Positions 43,633 to 55,858 of a DNA stretch of 64,000 nt are shown piece after piece. The number at the start of each line of letters is the position of its first letter. Within the stretch, counting starts at the first letter, position 1. The stretch covers positions 1-64,000 of the forward strand of contig BPQB01000120.1 of the NCBI GenBank assembly GCA_019973155.2, written 5' to 3'. A model generated the notes under the pieces. The model did not search any database. It was not told where the DNA came from and saw only the letters and a program-made list of their open reading frames with translations. The DNA is from Phanerochaete sordida (lineage: Eukaryota > Basidiomycota > Agaricomycetes > Polyporales > Phanerochaetaceae). The translations under genes were made by a program, and so were the position numbers.

Positions 43633-45753
43633 TTACACCTTCGCCTTCGCGGCCGTCTTCGAGAACAGCTTCGCCTTCTCCAGCGCCGCCTGCGAGTTCT
43701 TGACGAGCATCTTCTTGTAGTCGACGATCGAGATGTCCTCCTTCGTCAGGTTCTTGATCTTGCGGTCCTTGACCTCCCAGAGCTCCTCCGCGACCTGCGA
43801 GATGAGCCGGAAGTCGTGCGACACGATCACGACGCCGCCCTCGTACTCCTTGATCGCCTTCGCCAGTGCGTCGATGGACGCCATGTCCAAGTGGTTCGTC
43901 GGCTCGTCGAGCAGCAGGATGTGCGGGTGCTCCATCGCGAGCTGCGCGAACACGACGCGGTTCCGCAGGCCGTCCGACAGCTGCTTGATCGGCGCCGTCT
44001 GGTGCGCGCCCGACAGACCGAACCGGCCGAGCTGCGCGCGCCACGCCTGGATGTCCTTCTCGGGGTACTTCTCGTGGTACAGCCGCTGGAAGTGCTCGAT
44101 CGGCGACGTGTCGTACGGCAGCTGGTCCGCCGAGTGCTGCGAGTACTTCGCGAGCTTCAGGCTCGCGTGCCGCGACACCGTGCCCTCGCACGGCTGCAGC
44201 GCGCCCGTGATCAGGTTCAGCAGCGTCGACTTGCCCGTGCCGTTCTGCCCGACAATCGCGATACGCGAGTCCATGCTGCGCGCGGAGGTCAGCCGATGTG
44301 CGTGCTAAGATACGAGGACACTCACTCGACACCGAAGGACAGCCCCTGGTACAGGTAGTCTTCGCGCTTTCCGGAGTACGAGAACGCGACGTCGTTGAAC
44401 GCCAGAATCGGCGGCGGCAGCTTCGACACGTCCTCGAAGTTGAACCGCAGCGGCCGCGGCGTCTCGATCTTCTCGATAAGACCAGCCGCCTCCATCTTGT
44501 CGATGATCTTCTGCTTCGACTTTGCCTGCTTCACCAAGTTCGCGTACGTACCCGCCGACGCGATGAACCTGGGGCGACGTCAGTGGACGGCAGCAGACAA
44601 AGACAGCCCGCTACTCACTTCTTGATGTGCGCAATCTCGTCCTGCTGCTTCTGGTACGCCTTCATCTGGTTCACCTCGTTCTCGCTCTTCGTCCGCACGT
44701 AGGTCGAGTAGTTACCACCGTAGTACACGAGCTTCTTCGACATCGTCAGGTCCATGATGTTCGTGCACACCGTGTCCATGAAGTCCTGCGAGTGCGACGT
44801 GATCACGAGGATGTGGTTGTACATCGACAGGTACGCCTCCAGCCACACGACCGCCTCGAGGTCCAAGTGGTTCGTCGGCTCGTCGAGGAGCAGCAGGTGC
44901 GGCTTCACGAACAGCGCACGCGCGAGCGCGACACGCATACGCCAGCCACCGGACATGTCCTTCGTCGGGCGGAACATCATCTCCTGCGAGAAGCCGAGAC
45001 CGTGCAGGATGGAGCCCGCCTTCGCCTCGAACGTGCTCGGGTCGAGCTCCTCGAGCTCCTCGTACAGGTGGTCGAGCTGCACCTCGTCGACGTCGTCCGC
45101 GACCGAGAGCTCCTCGATGCGCGCCTCGAGGCGGGCGACCTTTTCCTTTGCGCTCCGCACGATGTAGTCGAGGGCGTTCACGTCGGACGGCTCGGCCTCG
45201 CCCCTGACGAGGTAGATGTCGATGTGCTCCGGGATTTCGATGTCGCGGTCGGCGAGGGATTGCAGGAGGGTGGACTGGGGGACGCATTAAATTTTACAAA
45301 CGCGCTGCCAGAAGATAGGCACGTACCTTTCCTGAGCCGTTCTCGCCAAGGAGACCATAGCGTTGGCCGTAGTTCAGCGAGATCTCGGCGTTTTCGATGA
45401 GCAGACGTCCGTGGAACGACAGAGTGAACGAGTCGATCTTGATGTCGCGGCCCTTGGGGTCAGAGACGAGGACACCGGCGGCACTCCTGTGCAGCAGTCA
45501 GCGCCGCATCGCCCTCCGCAAAAGCGCGCACGCACCTGTCGGTAGCGATCTGCAGCTTCGCCATCGCGTTGAGGTCTTCCTGGGACCCCGCCGCAGAGTT
45601 GCTGGTCAGCGGGGTGTTTACGCTCGAGCCAGGGACTGAGCCTGTGGGGGTCGTGCCAGTGGTGGACGAGGCATCGGTACCGCCCTTGCCCTTGGAGGCC
45701 TGCTTGGCAGCCTTCTCGGCGAGACGCTTCTGTTTGGACGCGGAGGGGGCCAT
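43633..45753 (-). CDS. ARB1: ABC-F ATPase, ARB1 / ABCF2 orthologue
   Basis: Soluble twin-ATPase of the ABC-F family without membrane segments. In yeast Arb1 shuttles between nucleus and cytoplasm and supports 40S and 60S ribosome biogenesis. The N-terminus is Lys/Ala-rich (MAPSASKQKRLAEKAAK). ABC domain 1 has LLGENGSGKST (Walker A), MSGGWRMRVALARALF (signature) and LLLLDEPTNHLD (Walker B). The linker helix is followed by domain 2 with VGQNGTGKST, LSDGLRNRVVFAQLA and a second LLLDEPTNHLD. The second signature reads LSDGL instead of LSGGQ, which occurs in this family. Exons are separated by short introns near 45480-45540, 45280-45330, 44570-44620 and 44275-44330. The protein ends AAKAKV. Its neighbour encodes ribosomal protein L10a on the same strand, a plausible but unproven co-regulation. 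Confidence 0.93.
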
Positions 45754-46247
45754 TCTGAGTCTTTTTGGGCTACGCTGCGCTCGTTGACGAGTGCGAGCGA
45801 CGAGGGGATGGGGAGATGGTGGTGGATGTGCAGAAAGCGCACTTTTGCAGAATCGATCGTGAAGCGCCGGCCAAATTTCGAGGTCGGCGGCGGTGCCGGC
45901 GATGAAGTCACTTTTTCCGGGATTGCTCTCACGCTGCGGCCAATGTCGAATCGTTCTTTACGCAGTGATCCAGATGTTCCTCAAGATGATGTTACACAAT
46001 ATGCCCATAGAATGTGTACACTACGACATACAGCACACCACCCATGCAAAAGGTATGAGAGAAAGCAGGCAACTACCCAAAGCCGCATCAGCTCCCAATC
46101 GGCTCCCAGCCCTCTAAGAAGCCGTTGGTCCAAGCGTGCGGGGCTTCATGTTGTGCATTACGGCCCCAGGCAGCGCACACGCATCCCTCTACACATGATC
46201 CTCTTGCAGGTCATCAAAAGACGACTCGACGTGGTGGGGAGACCCGC
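45754..46247. other. Intergenic, ARB1 promoter and 3' flank of the L10a gene
   Basis: This 494-bp gap separates two minus-strand genes. No conserved open frame is seen; frames running through it are antisense or low-complexity. Confidence 0.5.
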
Positions 46248-47112
46248 TCAGAAGAGACGGACGGGCTTGCCCATCGTGGACTTGATGTGAAGAGACTTGA
46301 CGTTCTGCCAGTTCTTCTTGAGGAGAGAGACGAGGAAGTTGATGCCTGAGGGGACGGTTAGCGGTGAGCCGCGCTGCAGCCAAGAGGTCTATACGCACTC
46401 AGCATGACGTTGCCGAGAACCTGGTCCTCAGTCATCTCGCAGTGGCCGACGGCGACACCCAGGCAGAGAACCTTCTTCAGCTGGAACTTGATGGTCGAGC
46501 GGACCTCGACGATCTTGGCGTTCAAGTCCTCGGCGTGGGAGACGGGAGTGGGGAACTTGCCAGCTGGGAGGGAGTCAGCGGGAGACTCCGAAATCAGCAG
46601 GATTGTACTTACCCTTGGAGAGACCGGGACCAAGGAGACGAGGAATCTGCTTGATGAGAGTCTCGGACGCGAGGAAAGCGTCGTACTTCTTGGCAAGCTT
46701 CTTGACAAGCTTCTTGTTCTTGTTGAGCTTCTTCAAGTCGTCGACGGACATGTACTCGAGGTCGATCTGCTTAGCACGGTCGATGTCGGCGGCATCGGCG
46801 AGAATGCAGATGGACATGCGAGGGCGGGGAACGTGGGGAAGCCTATATGCGTAGCTCAGTCGCTAGCAGAGAGCCCAGAGGCGGTAAACGCACTTGACGG
46901 TACCCGAGAAACGCTTGTCGCGCTGGGGGTCGTAGTTCTTGAGACCGATCTGGAGCTCGATGGTCTCGACGAAGTTGCGCTTCTTCTCAGCGCTGGCCGC
47001 GAGGAGGTCGCGGACGGAGCCCCGCACGCTTGACACTGAGAGCTTGCTTCCGCTGCATGACGGGGGGTGTGAATCGCTGCTCGCTGTCGAGCACAGCGGC
47101 GACGCACCTCAT
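46248..47112 (-). CDS. RPL10A: 60S ribosomal protein uL1 (L10a)
   Basis: Structural protein of the L1 stalk of the large ribosomal subunit. The first exon is only five bases (ATGAG, 47112-47108). Its intron ends at a GAAG acceptor, giving [20 protein letters not shown] followed by [32 protein letters not shown], the expected L1 N-terminus. The next exons read [16 protein letters not shown], ...[25 protein letters not shown]..., [13 protein letters not shown] and [26 protein letters not shown]. The last exon ends [15 protein letters not shown] (stop 46250-46248). Length and order fit the ~217-residue family. The tiny first exon with an early intron is typical of fungal ribosomal-protein genes. 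Confidence 0.94.
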
Positions 47113-48013
47113 GCTTTTGGATTTGAGGGCTGGAGGGCTGTGGGACAAAGTCAGTAAGCGCCCGTCCCTGGACGAGGGCCAAGGTTTGGGTGGCGGGAGA
47201 GACCGGGAGATGCCGAGAGTGACTGTATAGCGTGACACGCGCGCCAGTCACGGCTGTCGCGAGCGCGGCTGTGACGCGTCGGCCAGGTCGGACGCACGTC
47301 ATGGCTAGGCTCCGCGCCCTTCGTCCCCTGCCAATGCACTCGAGCTGCGACGCTGTTATCCCCAGCGTTCTGAACGATGGCTGCCCTCTTTGGCTTCTGA
47401 CGCCTGGCGCTCGCCCTCGCTGCCCAGTTTCCCCGCCTCTCGGTACCTTGTCATCCCGACTCGCTCATCTTCGGGGTCGACAAGCTCGCATTGCAAAGAT
47501 GCTGTTTCACTCAGACATCCGGCGGGTTCTGCGGAGCGCGTCGGGAGCGCGCTATGCTGCTGCGAACTGTCAACGCCGCTCGGCATATCTTGCTCCACCA
47601 CCACGTACGCCTCTGCACCCTTCGAGCCGCGCAGATCCACCTCTTTGAAGGCTCATTACACAGTCTGGCACACGCAGCGCCTTCGGATCGACTCTGAACT
47701 GGTCAATCATGCCTTCGAGGCTTCGTCACCTCAGCATTGCCGCAGCGCTCTCAGGATCCCGAACGCGCGTGTACACGGCTAGAACTTGATCGCATGCCTC
47801 ACGCAGCAGCTCTTGGCTGCCGGGCCATGTACGCAACACGAGCGCAGGGTCCGTGGCGAACATTATCGATAAACGTGCCTACTGCAGTTTCGGGGCGTAT
47901 ATGAGGAGCGGAGCGAGAGCAGCCCAGCCAGCAGACTGCCCCTGAGCAACTCCTATAACACCCACGAGCACCCACGAACTCTACTACTGATCATCTCTAG
48001 GATCGCTTCCATC
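47113..48013. other. Divergent intergenic region, L10a gene and FAD oxidase
   Basis: This 900-bp gap contains the promoters of the L10a gene (leftward) and the oxidase gene (rightward). Open frames of up to 138 codons on the + strand are arginine/proline/serine-rich and show no motif. A GC-rich leader with CCTATAACACCCACGAGCACC lies just before 48014. Confidence 0.5.
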
Positions 48014-49814
48014 ATGGTCGCTGATATTACCTCTGTGCTCCCCAAGGACCAGATCCTCACGCCAAAGGACGGTGAAGCGTACAAGGAAGCCTTGCACCGC
48101 TGGGCGGACAACGCAGAAAGGCCAGCCAAGTTCATCGTCTTCCCGAAGACCTCTGAGGAAGTTGCCAACACGGTGAGAGCCTGCGTCGCCCCTGCCCATC
48201 TCCATCTACTCACGAGCCAATTAGGTCAAATGGGCTGTCGCCAACGGCCTTGAGATCGCTATCAAAGGTGGCGGTCACTCGACCTCTGGAGCCTCCTCCT
48301 CCGAGGACCTCGTCATCGATCTTCGCCACTTCGGCGGCGTTACTGTCGACACCGAGAAACGCCTCCTTACGGTCGGCGGTGGCGCGATCTGGGAGACTGT
48401 CGACAAGGAAGCTGCAAAGTATGGCCTCGCGACCGTCGGTGGGACCGTCAACCACACCGGTATGCATCACGCCATTCACCCGCTTCTCGAGCGCATGTCC
48501 TTTGGACGCTAATATGGGCGTACAGGTGTCGGTGGACTGACGCTCGGCGGCGGGTACGGATGGCTCACGCCCAAGTACGGGCTCACCATCGACAACCTCG
48601 TCCAGGCTGAGGTCGTCACAGCCAGCGGGGACATCTTGACATGCAGCGAGACGGAGAACGCGGACCTTTTCTGGGCCATCCGGGGTGCGTTACAGCACAT
48701 AAACTACTGCCTCTGAAACTCACGCTTTGCAACCCAGGCGCTGGCTCGAACTTCGGCGTTGTCACGTACTTCGTGCTGAAGGCGTATCCTCAGACTAACC
48801 CCGTCTGGTCCGGACTGGTGCGTCTCTTCTAGTATCCAGTGACTAGTGTGGTTCGCTAACTGCTCCCAGGTCGTCTTCACGCCCCCGCAACTGCCCGCCT
48901 TGATCAAGGCCGCGCGCACCTGGGCTGCGAGCGCATCCGAAGACGAGAGCTGCTTCATCTTCTTCGCGTGCCCGCCGCCGGCGTTCCAGCCGATGCCCGT
49001 GCTGCTCCCCTTCTTCAACGGCCCCGAGGAGGACGCCCGCAAGCGCTTCAAGCCGTTCTTCGACGTCGGCCCCGTCGCGGACATGACGAAGGTGATCCCG
49101 TACGAGCAGCAGAACTCGCTGCAGAACCCGATGGCGGGCCACGGCGACCGCAAGGTCCTGAAGAGCGCAGCACTGTCCGCGATCGACGAGGGCATCATCA
49201 TGACGCTCTTCAAGGAGTACGTCAAGCTCACGCAGGAGCAGCCCGAGGCAAAGACGTACGTGGCTCTTGATTCTTCTTTGCGTGTGAGGCGCACAGCTGA
49301 TACCTTGCTGCAGCTGCGCGATCCTGGTCGAGCTGCACTCCTTCGAGAAGCTCATGCAGGTGCCCTTCGAGGCGACGTCCTTCGCGAACCGCGGCCCGTT
49401 CTACAATATCACGTTTGCGCTGCGGTGGAAGAGCCCTGAGCTCGACTCTGTGGTGCGTGTCCGCTGCTCTCTGCGGACACTGGCGGCCCTGAAACTCACT
49501 ACATGCACAGATGCGCGAGTGGGCGTCCTCGCACGCCAAAGCGGTCCGTCATGAGGAGAGCGAGCGCTCGGGCATGAACCTCGAGGCTGCCCGCGGTGTA
49601 CGTCCTCTTCACCCTTTACACCTCCGCTCATGCTGATATCCTGTTCGGTGGACAGTACGCGAACTTCGGCCTCGGCGACGAGAAGGCGCGCGACGTCTTC
49701 GGCGAGAACTACGACCGCCTGGCTGAGGTCAAGGCGAAGTACGACCCACAGCTCGTCTTCCGCAAGTGGTTCCCGATCGTGCCCAAGGGCTACACCGGGG
49801 AGGTGCCGGCGTGA
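48014..49814 (+). CDS. FAD-linked oxidase of the berberine-bridge-enzyme-like (VAO/PCMH) family
   Basis: Flavoprotein oxidase. The FAD-binding PCMH part reads [36 protein letters not shown]; the His in GGGHS is the usual covalent flavin-attachment residue. It continues [27 protein letters not shown] and [19 protein letters not shown]. The Cys that forms a second flavin bond in bicovalent members is absent in this loop, so single attachment is predicted. The substrate half has [14 protein letters not shown] and further segments across several exons. The BBE signature at the end is [20 protein letters not shown], with stop at 49814. No secretion signal is seen ([14 protein letters not shown]), so it is probably intracellular. 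Substrate unknown; relatives oxidise alkaloids, sugars or nicotine derivatives. Confidence 0.9.
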
Positions 49815-50513
49815 GGGGCTATTCGCGGCTTCTCTGACGCCCTGGTGAACGAAGGCTCGAGCCCAGATGTAGAACAGAGCTGTTCCAGACAGTCGAACGT
49901 GTACCATAGTGACATTGCGAAGGAATATTGGATACCTTGTGCCCGATGTCCCAGGTGGACGACTTGTATCGTGACCTTCCAAATCTTCACGGTCTGACAG
50001 GTGTGTCTTTACTGCTGCCACTATAGCTGTAAGCAGGACTCGGCTTACTGTACATCGACCTGGCGCCGCCGCCTCTTTTCAGTTCCTCCAAACCTTGCAT
50101 TTACAGGTGACCTTACCTCTAAGTGCACGAGCCACATATCTACGCCGGAGTAGGTACGTCGGTCACTTGTCCACCGATCTTCGCAGAACACATGCGGACA
50201 ACATCTTCCCTCGCACCTCCACGAAGCGCGAATACGGTTTCCGAGAAGCTGATCCCGCCGCCGGACCACCCGCGGCCCTCCGCCGCGGGCCCAATCGCAT
50301 CGCCGCTCCTGCGCATGTTCGAGGCACGCGCACGACCCGGGCGGCGAGGCTGTCGCGCGGGCTGCAGGGAAGGCGCCGCCGCGCTTCGCTGCTTGCGGCC
50401 GCCCCCACACGCTCCTCCACGCCCGCCACAAGGCTGCTGGCGTTCAAATGCGCGGGAGCAGGGCCGCGTACGAGCTGCTGCCCCTCCGCCCGCCGAGCCC
50501 ACCCGACGCTGCC
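49815..50513. other. Intergenic, oxidase terminator and transporter promoter
   Basis: This 699-bp gap shows no conserved gene. Frames on both strands near 50100-50500 are Arg/Ala/Pro-rich, lack motifs and overlap the 5' end of the transporter. Confidence 0.5.
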
Positions 50514-52586
50514 ATGGACGACCTCACGATGGAACCGGGGAAGGGCGTCGACCCCGATGCGCGCAGCGAGTGCACGGCAGTCGAGCTGAATGCACGGCGG
50601 CGCGCTGCGCTTGCTGAGGTCGACAATGCGCCGTGGTCGTGAGTGCTGTTAGTTTCGAGAACTTCGGTGGTTGCTCATTGCTTCGCAGGTGGTTCCATGT
50701 CAAGATTCTTGTCGTCACCGGCATAGGTTTCTTCACGGACTCGTAAGCCTTCAGTCCTCTAAGCCTGACTGCGGAATGTTGATGTCCCTGCCCGCCCGTA
50801 GGTATGATATATTTGCAGTGAGTCTTTGACAGGCCTATGTCGCCTCGGAAGTCTGACATATGTTCTGCGATAGATCAACATCGCTGCAACGATGCTAGGC
50901 TACGTCTACGGCAAAGACCAGCAGCTCTCGACAAACCAAGACCTTGGCGTCAAGGTTGCGACACCCGTCGGGACGATCTTTGGGCAGCTCATCTTCGGAT
51001 GGCTGGCAGACTATGTCGGGAGGAAGCGGATGTGTAAGTCGCTGTCTCGCTCATCGCATACTCGAACTGAAGGACGCGTTAGATGGCATCGAGCTCATGA
51101 TAATAATCATCGGGACGTTCGGACAGGCGCTTGCAGGAGAAGCCCACGCTGTCAATATCATCGCCGTGATTATCTTGTGGCGGGGCGTTGTAAGCCTTCA
51201 CCGTCCAGCACCTTCTGCGTGCCCTTGACTCACCGTATTTTTCCAGATGGGCGTGGGCATAGGTGGAGACTACCCATTGTCGACAATCATCCCTTCCGAG
51301 TTTGCATCGGTCAAGAGCCGCGGTGCCCTCATCACTGCTGTCGGTGCCGCGCAAGGCTGGGGCGCGTTTTGTACGTGCGCCACATATTCACCCTTTGAGC
51401 TCGTTTGCTCAACAGACATGGATAGGTGGCGCACTTGTCGGCCTCATCATCACCGCAGCATATAAGGACGCACTTCTCAAGAATGACCCCAATGACCTCA
51501 CCACCCCCGACGCGATGTGGCGCCTACTCATAGGACTTGGCTGCGTACCCGGGGCGGTCGCGCTGTACTTCCGACTCACGATCCCGGAGACACCGCGCTA
51601 CACCATGGATATCGAGCGGAACGTCAAACAGGCGGCCGACGACGTGGACCATTTCCTGAGGAACGGCACGTTCGTCGTCGACCCTGACGCGACTATCCAG
51701 CGCGTCAGTGTTCCCCGCGCGTCGTGGCGCGACTTCCGGCGCTATTTTTCGCGGTGGAAAAATATGAAGACGCTCATCGGGGCATGCTGGAGCTGGTTCG
51801 CCATCGACGTACGTCTTCGTGCACGAGGCGCTGTCGTAGAGGCTGACTCTCCTGGCAGATCTCGTTCTATGGTCTTGGCTTGAACACAGCCATCATCCTT
51901 GACGCTATCGGTTTCGGGACGCCATCACCCGACCTAACTGGCACGGCGGCGATATACGAGAACCTGCGCAACATCTGCATCGGAAACCTCATCCTGACCG
52001 TCGCGGGGCAAATACCTGGCGCCTACGTCTGCGTGTTCACGATAGACCGCTTAGGCCGCAAGCCTATCCAGGGCATGGGCTTTGCGGTGCTCGCCGTGCT
52101 TTTCGTCATCATGGGCTTTGCGTACGACAAGCTCAACTCCACCGTGGGCGGCACGCGCTTCTTCGTCTTCCTGTACTGCATGTGCAACTTCTTCTCGAAC
52201 TTTGGGCCGAACTCGACGGTGAGCCTATCGCCGGGCGAGGCGTTCCCGACGCGATACAGGAGCACAGCGTTTGGCATCGCCGCCGCATCTGGAAAAGTCG
52301 GCGCGGTCATTTCGCAGGTCGGCTTCTCGCGCCTCAAGGACATCGGCGGCGAGGATCATTTCGTCAAACACCTGTGAGTGGACGTGCGCTGATTGCGATC
52401 CCGCGGCTTCTAACAGTGCATCTCAACAGCCTCGAGATCTTTGCACTGATTATGATTACCGGCGTGTTCTCCACAATGCTGCTCCCGGAGACGATGGGGT
52501 GGTCGCTGGAGGACATGTCCAACGAGGACCAGGAGGATTTCATTGTGGGTCTGGCCCAGGCCAAGTACGACGAGCGGGACGCATGA
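50514..52586 (+). CDS. Inorganic phosphate transporter, PHO84 family (MFS, PHS subfamily)
   Basis: Plasma-membrane phosphate:H+ symporter of twelve membrane helices. The ATG at 50514 has a good context (GCCATGG); an in-frame ATG at 50448 is possible. After the N-terminal tail come [46 protein letters not shown] (the MFS loop signature), and [19 protein letters not shown], the PHS-family fingerprint. Further on lie IPETPRYT, a large central cytosolic loop, then [55 protein letters not shown] and [12 protein letters not shown]. Several introns of about 50-60 nt interrupt it, with one very small exon near 50803-50820. In fungi such genes are usually phosphate-starvation-induced; I did not identify a regulatory site. 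Confidence 0.93.
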
Positions 52587-53055
52587 GAGGCATGCCGAGA
52601 GCGTTGCAGGTGTACCGCCACTGCCATCTACGAGAAATATGTCGGGTTTCTGTCTGTATCTGGCTGCTGCGGTAGCTAATGGGGCGAAGAATGGTCCGTT
52701 ATCTGCTATACCAGGACGATATTTTGGCTCAATCCGTCTACTGGGGAATGAGACCAAACCGCTTTTAGAACTCAGTCCGACCAAAATGATGAGGCGTTAT
52801 CTTGATATAGATAAGTCTTGGGCTCTTTGATACCCGCTCAGTTCAGGATCGGCGCTGGTTTGGTCCTTCCCTACCTTAACGGCCACCGTTGAACGACTCT
52901 TTCCCAACGACGACAACGTCGCATGCGCAAGGAGGAGAATCCATTATTCTTCTCTTCCTAAGCCGCCCACTCCTACTTCTCTCATCTTTGTCTCGGCTTT
53001 CCTGCGTGTTCGGAGCTGCAGACTGTCATCCTAGGCGACGAGCAACGCTTCATAC
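52587..53055. other. Intergenic, promoter of the PIP5-kinase gene
   Basis: This 469-bp gap ends in a CT-rich stretch (52940-53010) typical of fungal promoters of constitutive genes. No coding sequence is supported. Confidence 0.5.
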
Positions 53056-55341
53056 ATGTCCACTGTTCTCTCCGTCCCTCTCTCGTCCTCTCCCGAAAGT
53101 CTAGGCGAACCCAGCAGGCTCGGCCAGGCAAGCACTTCGAACATCTCCTTCCTCTCGATCCCCGGCCCCGCCGCGTCGAAAACGCCGGTTACCACTCCCG
53201 TCCCCGACACTGGCGAGGACGAGGTGCGCCTGCAAGTCAAGCATTCGGTGACCATCGTCACTGACGGATCGTCGCAAAAGATCCATTATGCTCCTGGCAA
53301 GCGACCCCTGTCGGCCTCACCGCTACCTGAACATCCACTAGAATCGAAAGTCGGTCCGCCCCCGCCCTCACCACCAGCGAGCGTCGGAGACGAGATCGAA
53401 CCCATGGAGGACGAGCACATCCCAGAATCCCCAAAGTCGCATACGCCTTCCATGAATGGCCGTCCGATAACTTTTGAGGAACCCCCACGACAACCGCCAT
53501 CCCCACGCAAGGCCTCGCCAAGACTGCCGCCCAGCATAGGACGGCGGTCGTCTGCCGACACAGACGTTTCACAGAAATACGCGTCCTCCTCTGTCTCGCC
53601 GCGTCTTGCACGCGCGCAGTCGGACGGCACATCGCTTGCCCCATCCAGTCCAGAAGACGGCCTTCTCCACCCGCCCCATCACGTCCCCTCGCGGCGAAAC
53701 ACCACGGGTTCAGCGAGCATACTGTCCTCGTCGTCGCGGCATCCGCCCACGCCTCTAGGCCAGCAGCTCAGCCATGACACGCTCGACACCAACGACAACG
53801 AGCTCGGCGAGCTCGCGTCTGATATACAGCAACAGGCGGAGCAGATCCGGAAGGAGCGGTTATCGAAGAGGAAAGCACAGGAGGCAGAGCAGGAGAAGCT
53901 GCGGGCGGAGCAGGAGGCCCACAAGCTTGCGCGGACTACATCGCTGGTGCGTGCGTACTCGAATCGCGAAGAGAAGCCGGTCGTTGGGAACCTCATCGGC
54001 GAAGGGCACGTCAACTATGTGCTCATGTTCAATATGCTCACCGGTATCCGCGTCTCCGTCTCGCGATGTCAAGCGAAAATCCGACGCCCACTGACCGACG
54101 AGGACTACCAGGCTGCGCACAAGTATTCCTTCGATTTGTACGTCCGCAGCTCATCCATTACCCTGCTTCGCTGATCGTCCGCAGCGCCGGCAACGAGCTT
54201 ACCCCGTCGACCAAGTACGACTTCAAGTTCAAAGACTATGCCCCCTGGGTCTTCCGCGAGCTGCGTGAAGATTATTTCCAGCTGGATCCTGCCGACTACC
54301 TGCTATCTCTGACTGCGAAGTACATTCTCTCGGAGCTGGGCTCGCCGGGAAAGTCAGGGTCGTTCTTCTACTTCTCTCGCGATTACCGTTTCATCATCAA
54401 GACGATCCACCACAATGAACACAAGTTCCTACGTCGCATCTTGAAGCAATACCACGAGCACGTCAAGTCGAACCCGCATACACTCCTCTCCCGCTTCTAC
54501 GGTCTACATCGCGTCAAACTGCCTCGTGGCCGGAAGATCCACTTTGTCATCATGAACAATCTCTTCCCACCGCACAAGGACGTCCATGAGACGTACGATC
54601 TCAAGGGCAGTACGGTGGGCCGGGAGTATCCTGAGGAGAAACTGGAGCACAACCCTCGTGCGGTGCTGAAGGACCTGAACTGGATCAACCGCGGCAAGTC
54701 TCTCGAGCTGGGCCCCGAGAAACGTGCACTGCTCACGGAGCAGATCCGCCGCGACGCGGAGCTGCTTAAGCGGCTGCACGTCATGGACTATTCGCTGCTC
54801 GTCGGCATCCACAACATGGTGCGGGGCAACCGCGACAACGTGCGGCGGAACACGCTCAAGGTGTTCTCGCCGGACGTACCGATCCTGAGGCGCAAGCCGA
54901 CGATGGGGCAGAGCAGCAAGGGCGCGTCGTCGCCGGAGGCGATTGCGATGCGGCGCGTCGTACGCGAGAGCGACCCGCAGGCCCTCGACACCGAGCACGT
55001 CGCCGCCGACGCAGGCGAGCGGCAGTACTTCCTGTTCTACCAGGACGAAGGCGGCTTGCGCGCGACGGATGAGGCGAACGAGGGCATGGACACGATCTAC
55101 TACCTTGGCATCATCGACATCCTCACGCCGTACAACACGACGAAGAAGCTGGAGCACCTGTGGAAGGGCCTCCAGTCCGATCGAGTGAGTTCATTCAGTG
55201 CCTTTCCCCATGTCGCGCTGACGAGTTTTGCAGCATAAAATTAGCCCCGTTCCACCTGAGGAGTACGCCGACCGCTTCTTCTCCTTCATGAAGGCGATCA
55301 TGCGCGGCGGCGAGGGCGGTACGCGCTTCAAATCCGAGTGA
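53056..55341 (+). CDS. Phosphatidylinositol-4-phosphate 5-kinase (MSS4 family)
   Basis: Makes PI(4,5)P2 at the plasma membrane, controlling actin and endocytosis in fungi. The first ~280 residues are Ser/Pro-rich and disordered. They are followed by a coiled coil (EQIRKERLSKRKAQEAEQEK) and the kinase. The kinase core has LIGEGHVNYVLMFNMLTGIRVSVSR, FKFKDYAPWVFRELREDY, the glycine loop SPGKSGSFFYFSRD, FIIKTIHHNE (catalytic Lys), LYGLH-like RFYGLHRVKLP, NNLFPPH, YDLKGSTVGRE and MDYSLLVGIH. The acidic activation region follows with YYLGIIDILTPYNTTKKLEH. The last exon ends MRGGEGGTRFKSE. Short introns lie near 54137-54183 and 55184-55233. Size and order fit the family, with a typical extended fungal N-terminus. 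Confidence 0.94.
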
Positions 55342-55858
55342 GCCTGAGGCGACCCCGCCGGACATTGTTTTGTATTTATGCTTCGCATCCCCTCTTTTCC
55401 GTCTCCACTTGGGCTGTGTCTTGTGGTGTTTACAACTTGCGTCCAGCGCATTCATCCGTCGTTCATTGTACATTTGCTTGGTATACCCTTCACCGTTTAC
55501 CCTCATGCTAGATAATCGTCATTTGCACGCCACGCTCGTTTGGATGTATTCATCAATGGACCCGTCTCGCTAATACACTGAAGCCAAATGCACTAATTTC
55601 GAAGCCCCTCGCTCCTGTAGTACTCTACCACATGTCTGTATGTGATTTACCTTACACGTGCCGCCTTGAGTCGTCATTTCTCCGAGAGGTGGGTGCAGCA
55701 ACGCCGAGGATGGTCGCCAATCAGCTGCGCCACTCGAGGTGAGTAGCAACCTTGTCTCTCCATTGTTCGTCTGACAACGGTCGTTGTAACCAGGACGCAC
55801 GTACTCATACGCATCTGCCACTCGAGCCACTTCCGTTGAGCTCTTCCTACCCCCAGCT
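55342..55858. other. Intergenic, PIP5-kinase 3' flank and MYND-1 promoter
   Basis: No conserved open frame, repeat or RNA is recognised in this 517-bp gap. Confidence 0.5.

Noticed and set aside
43310..44332. 340-codon minus-strand frame overlapping the ARB1 gene
   Set aside because: It is an arginine-rich shadow frame of the second ABC domain, whose true frame contains Walker A, signature and Walker B motifs.
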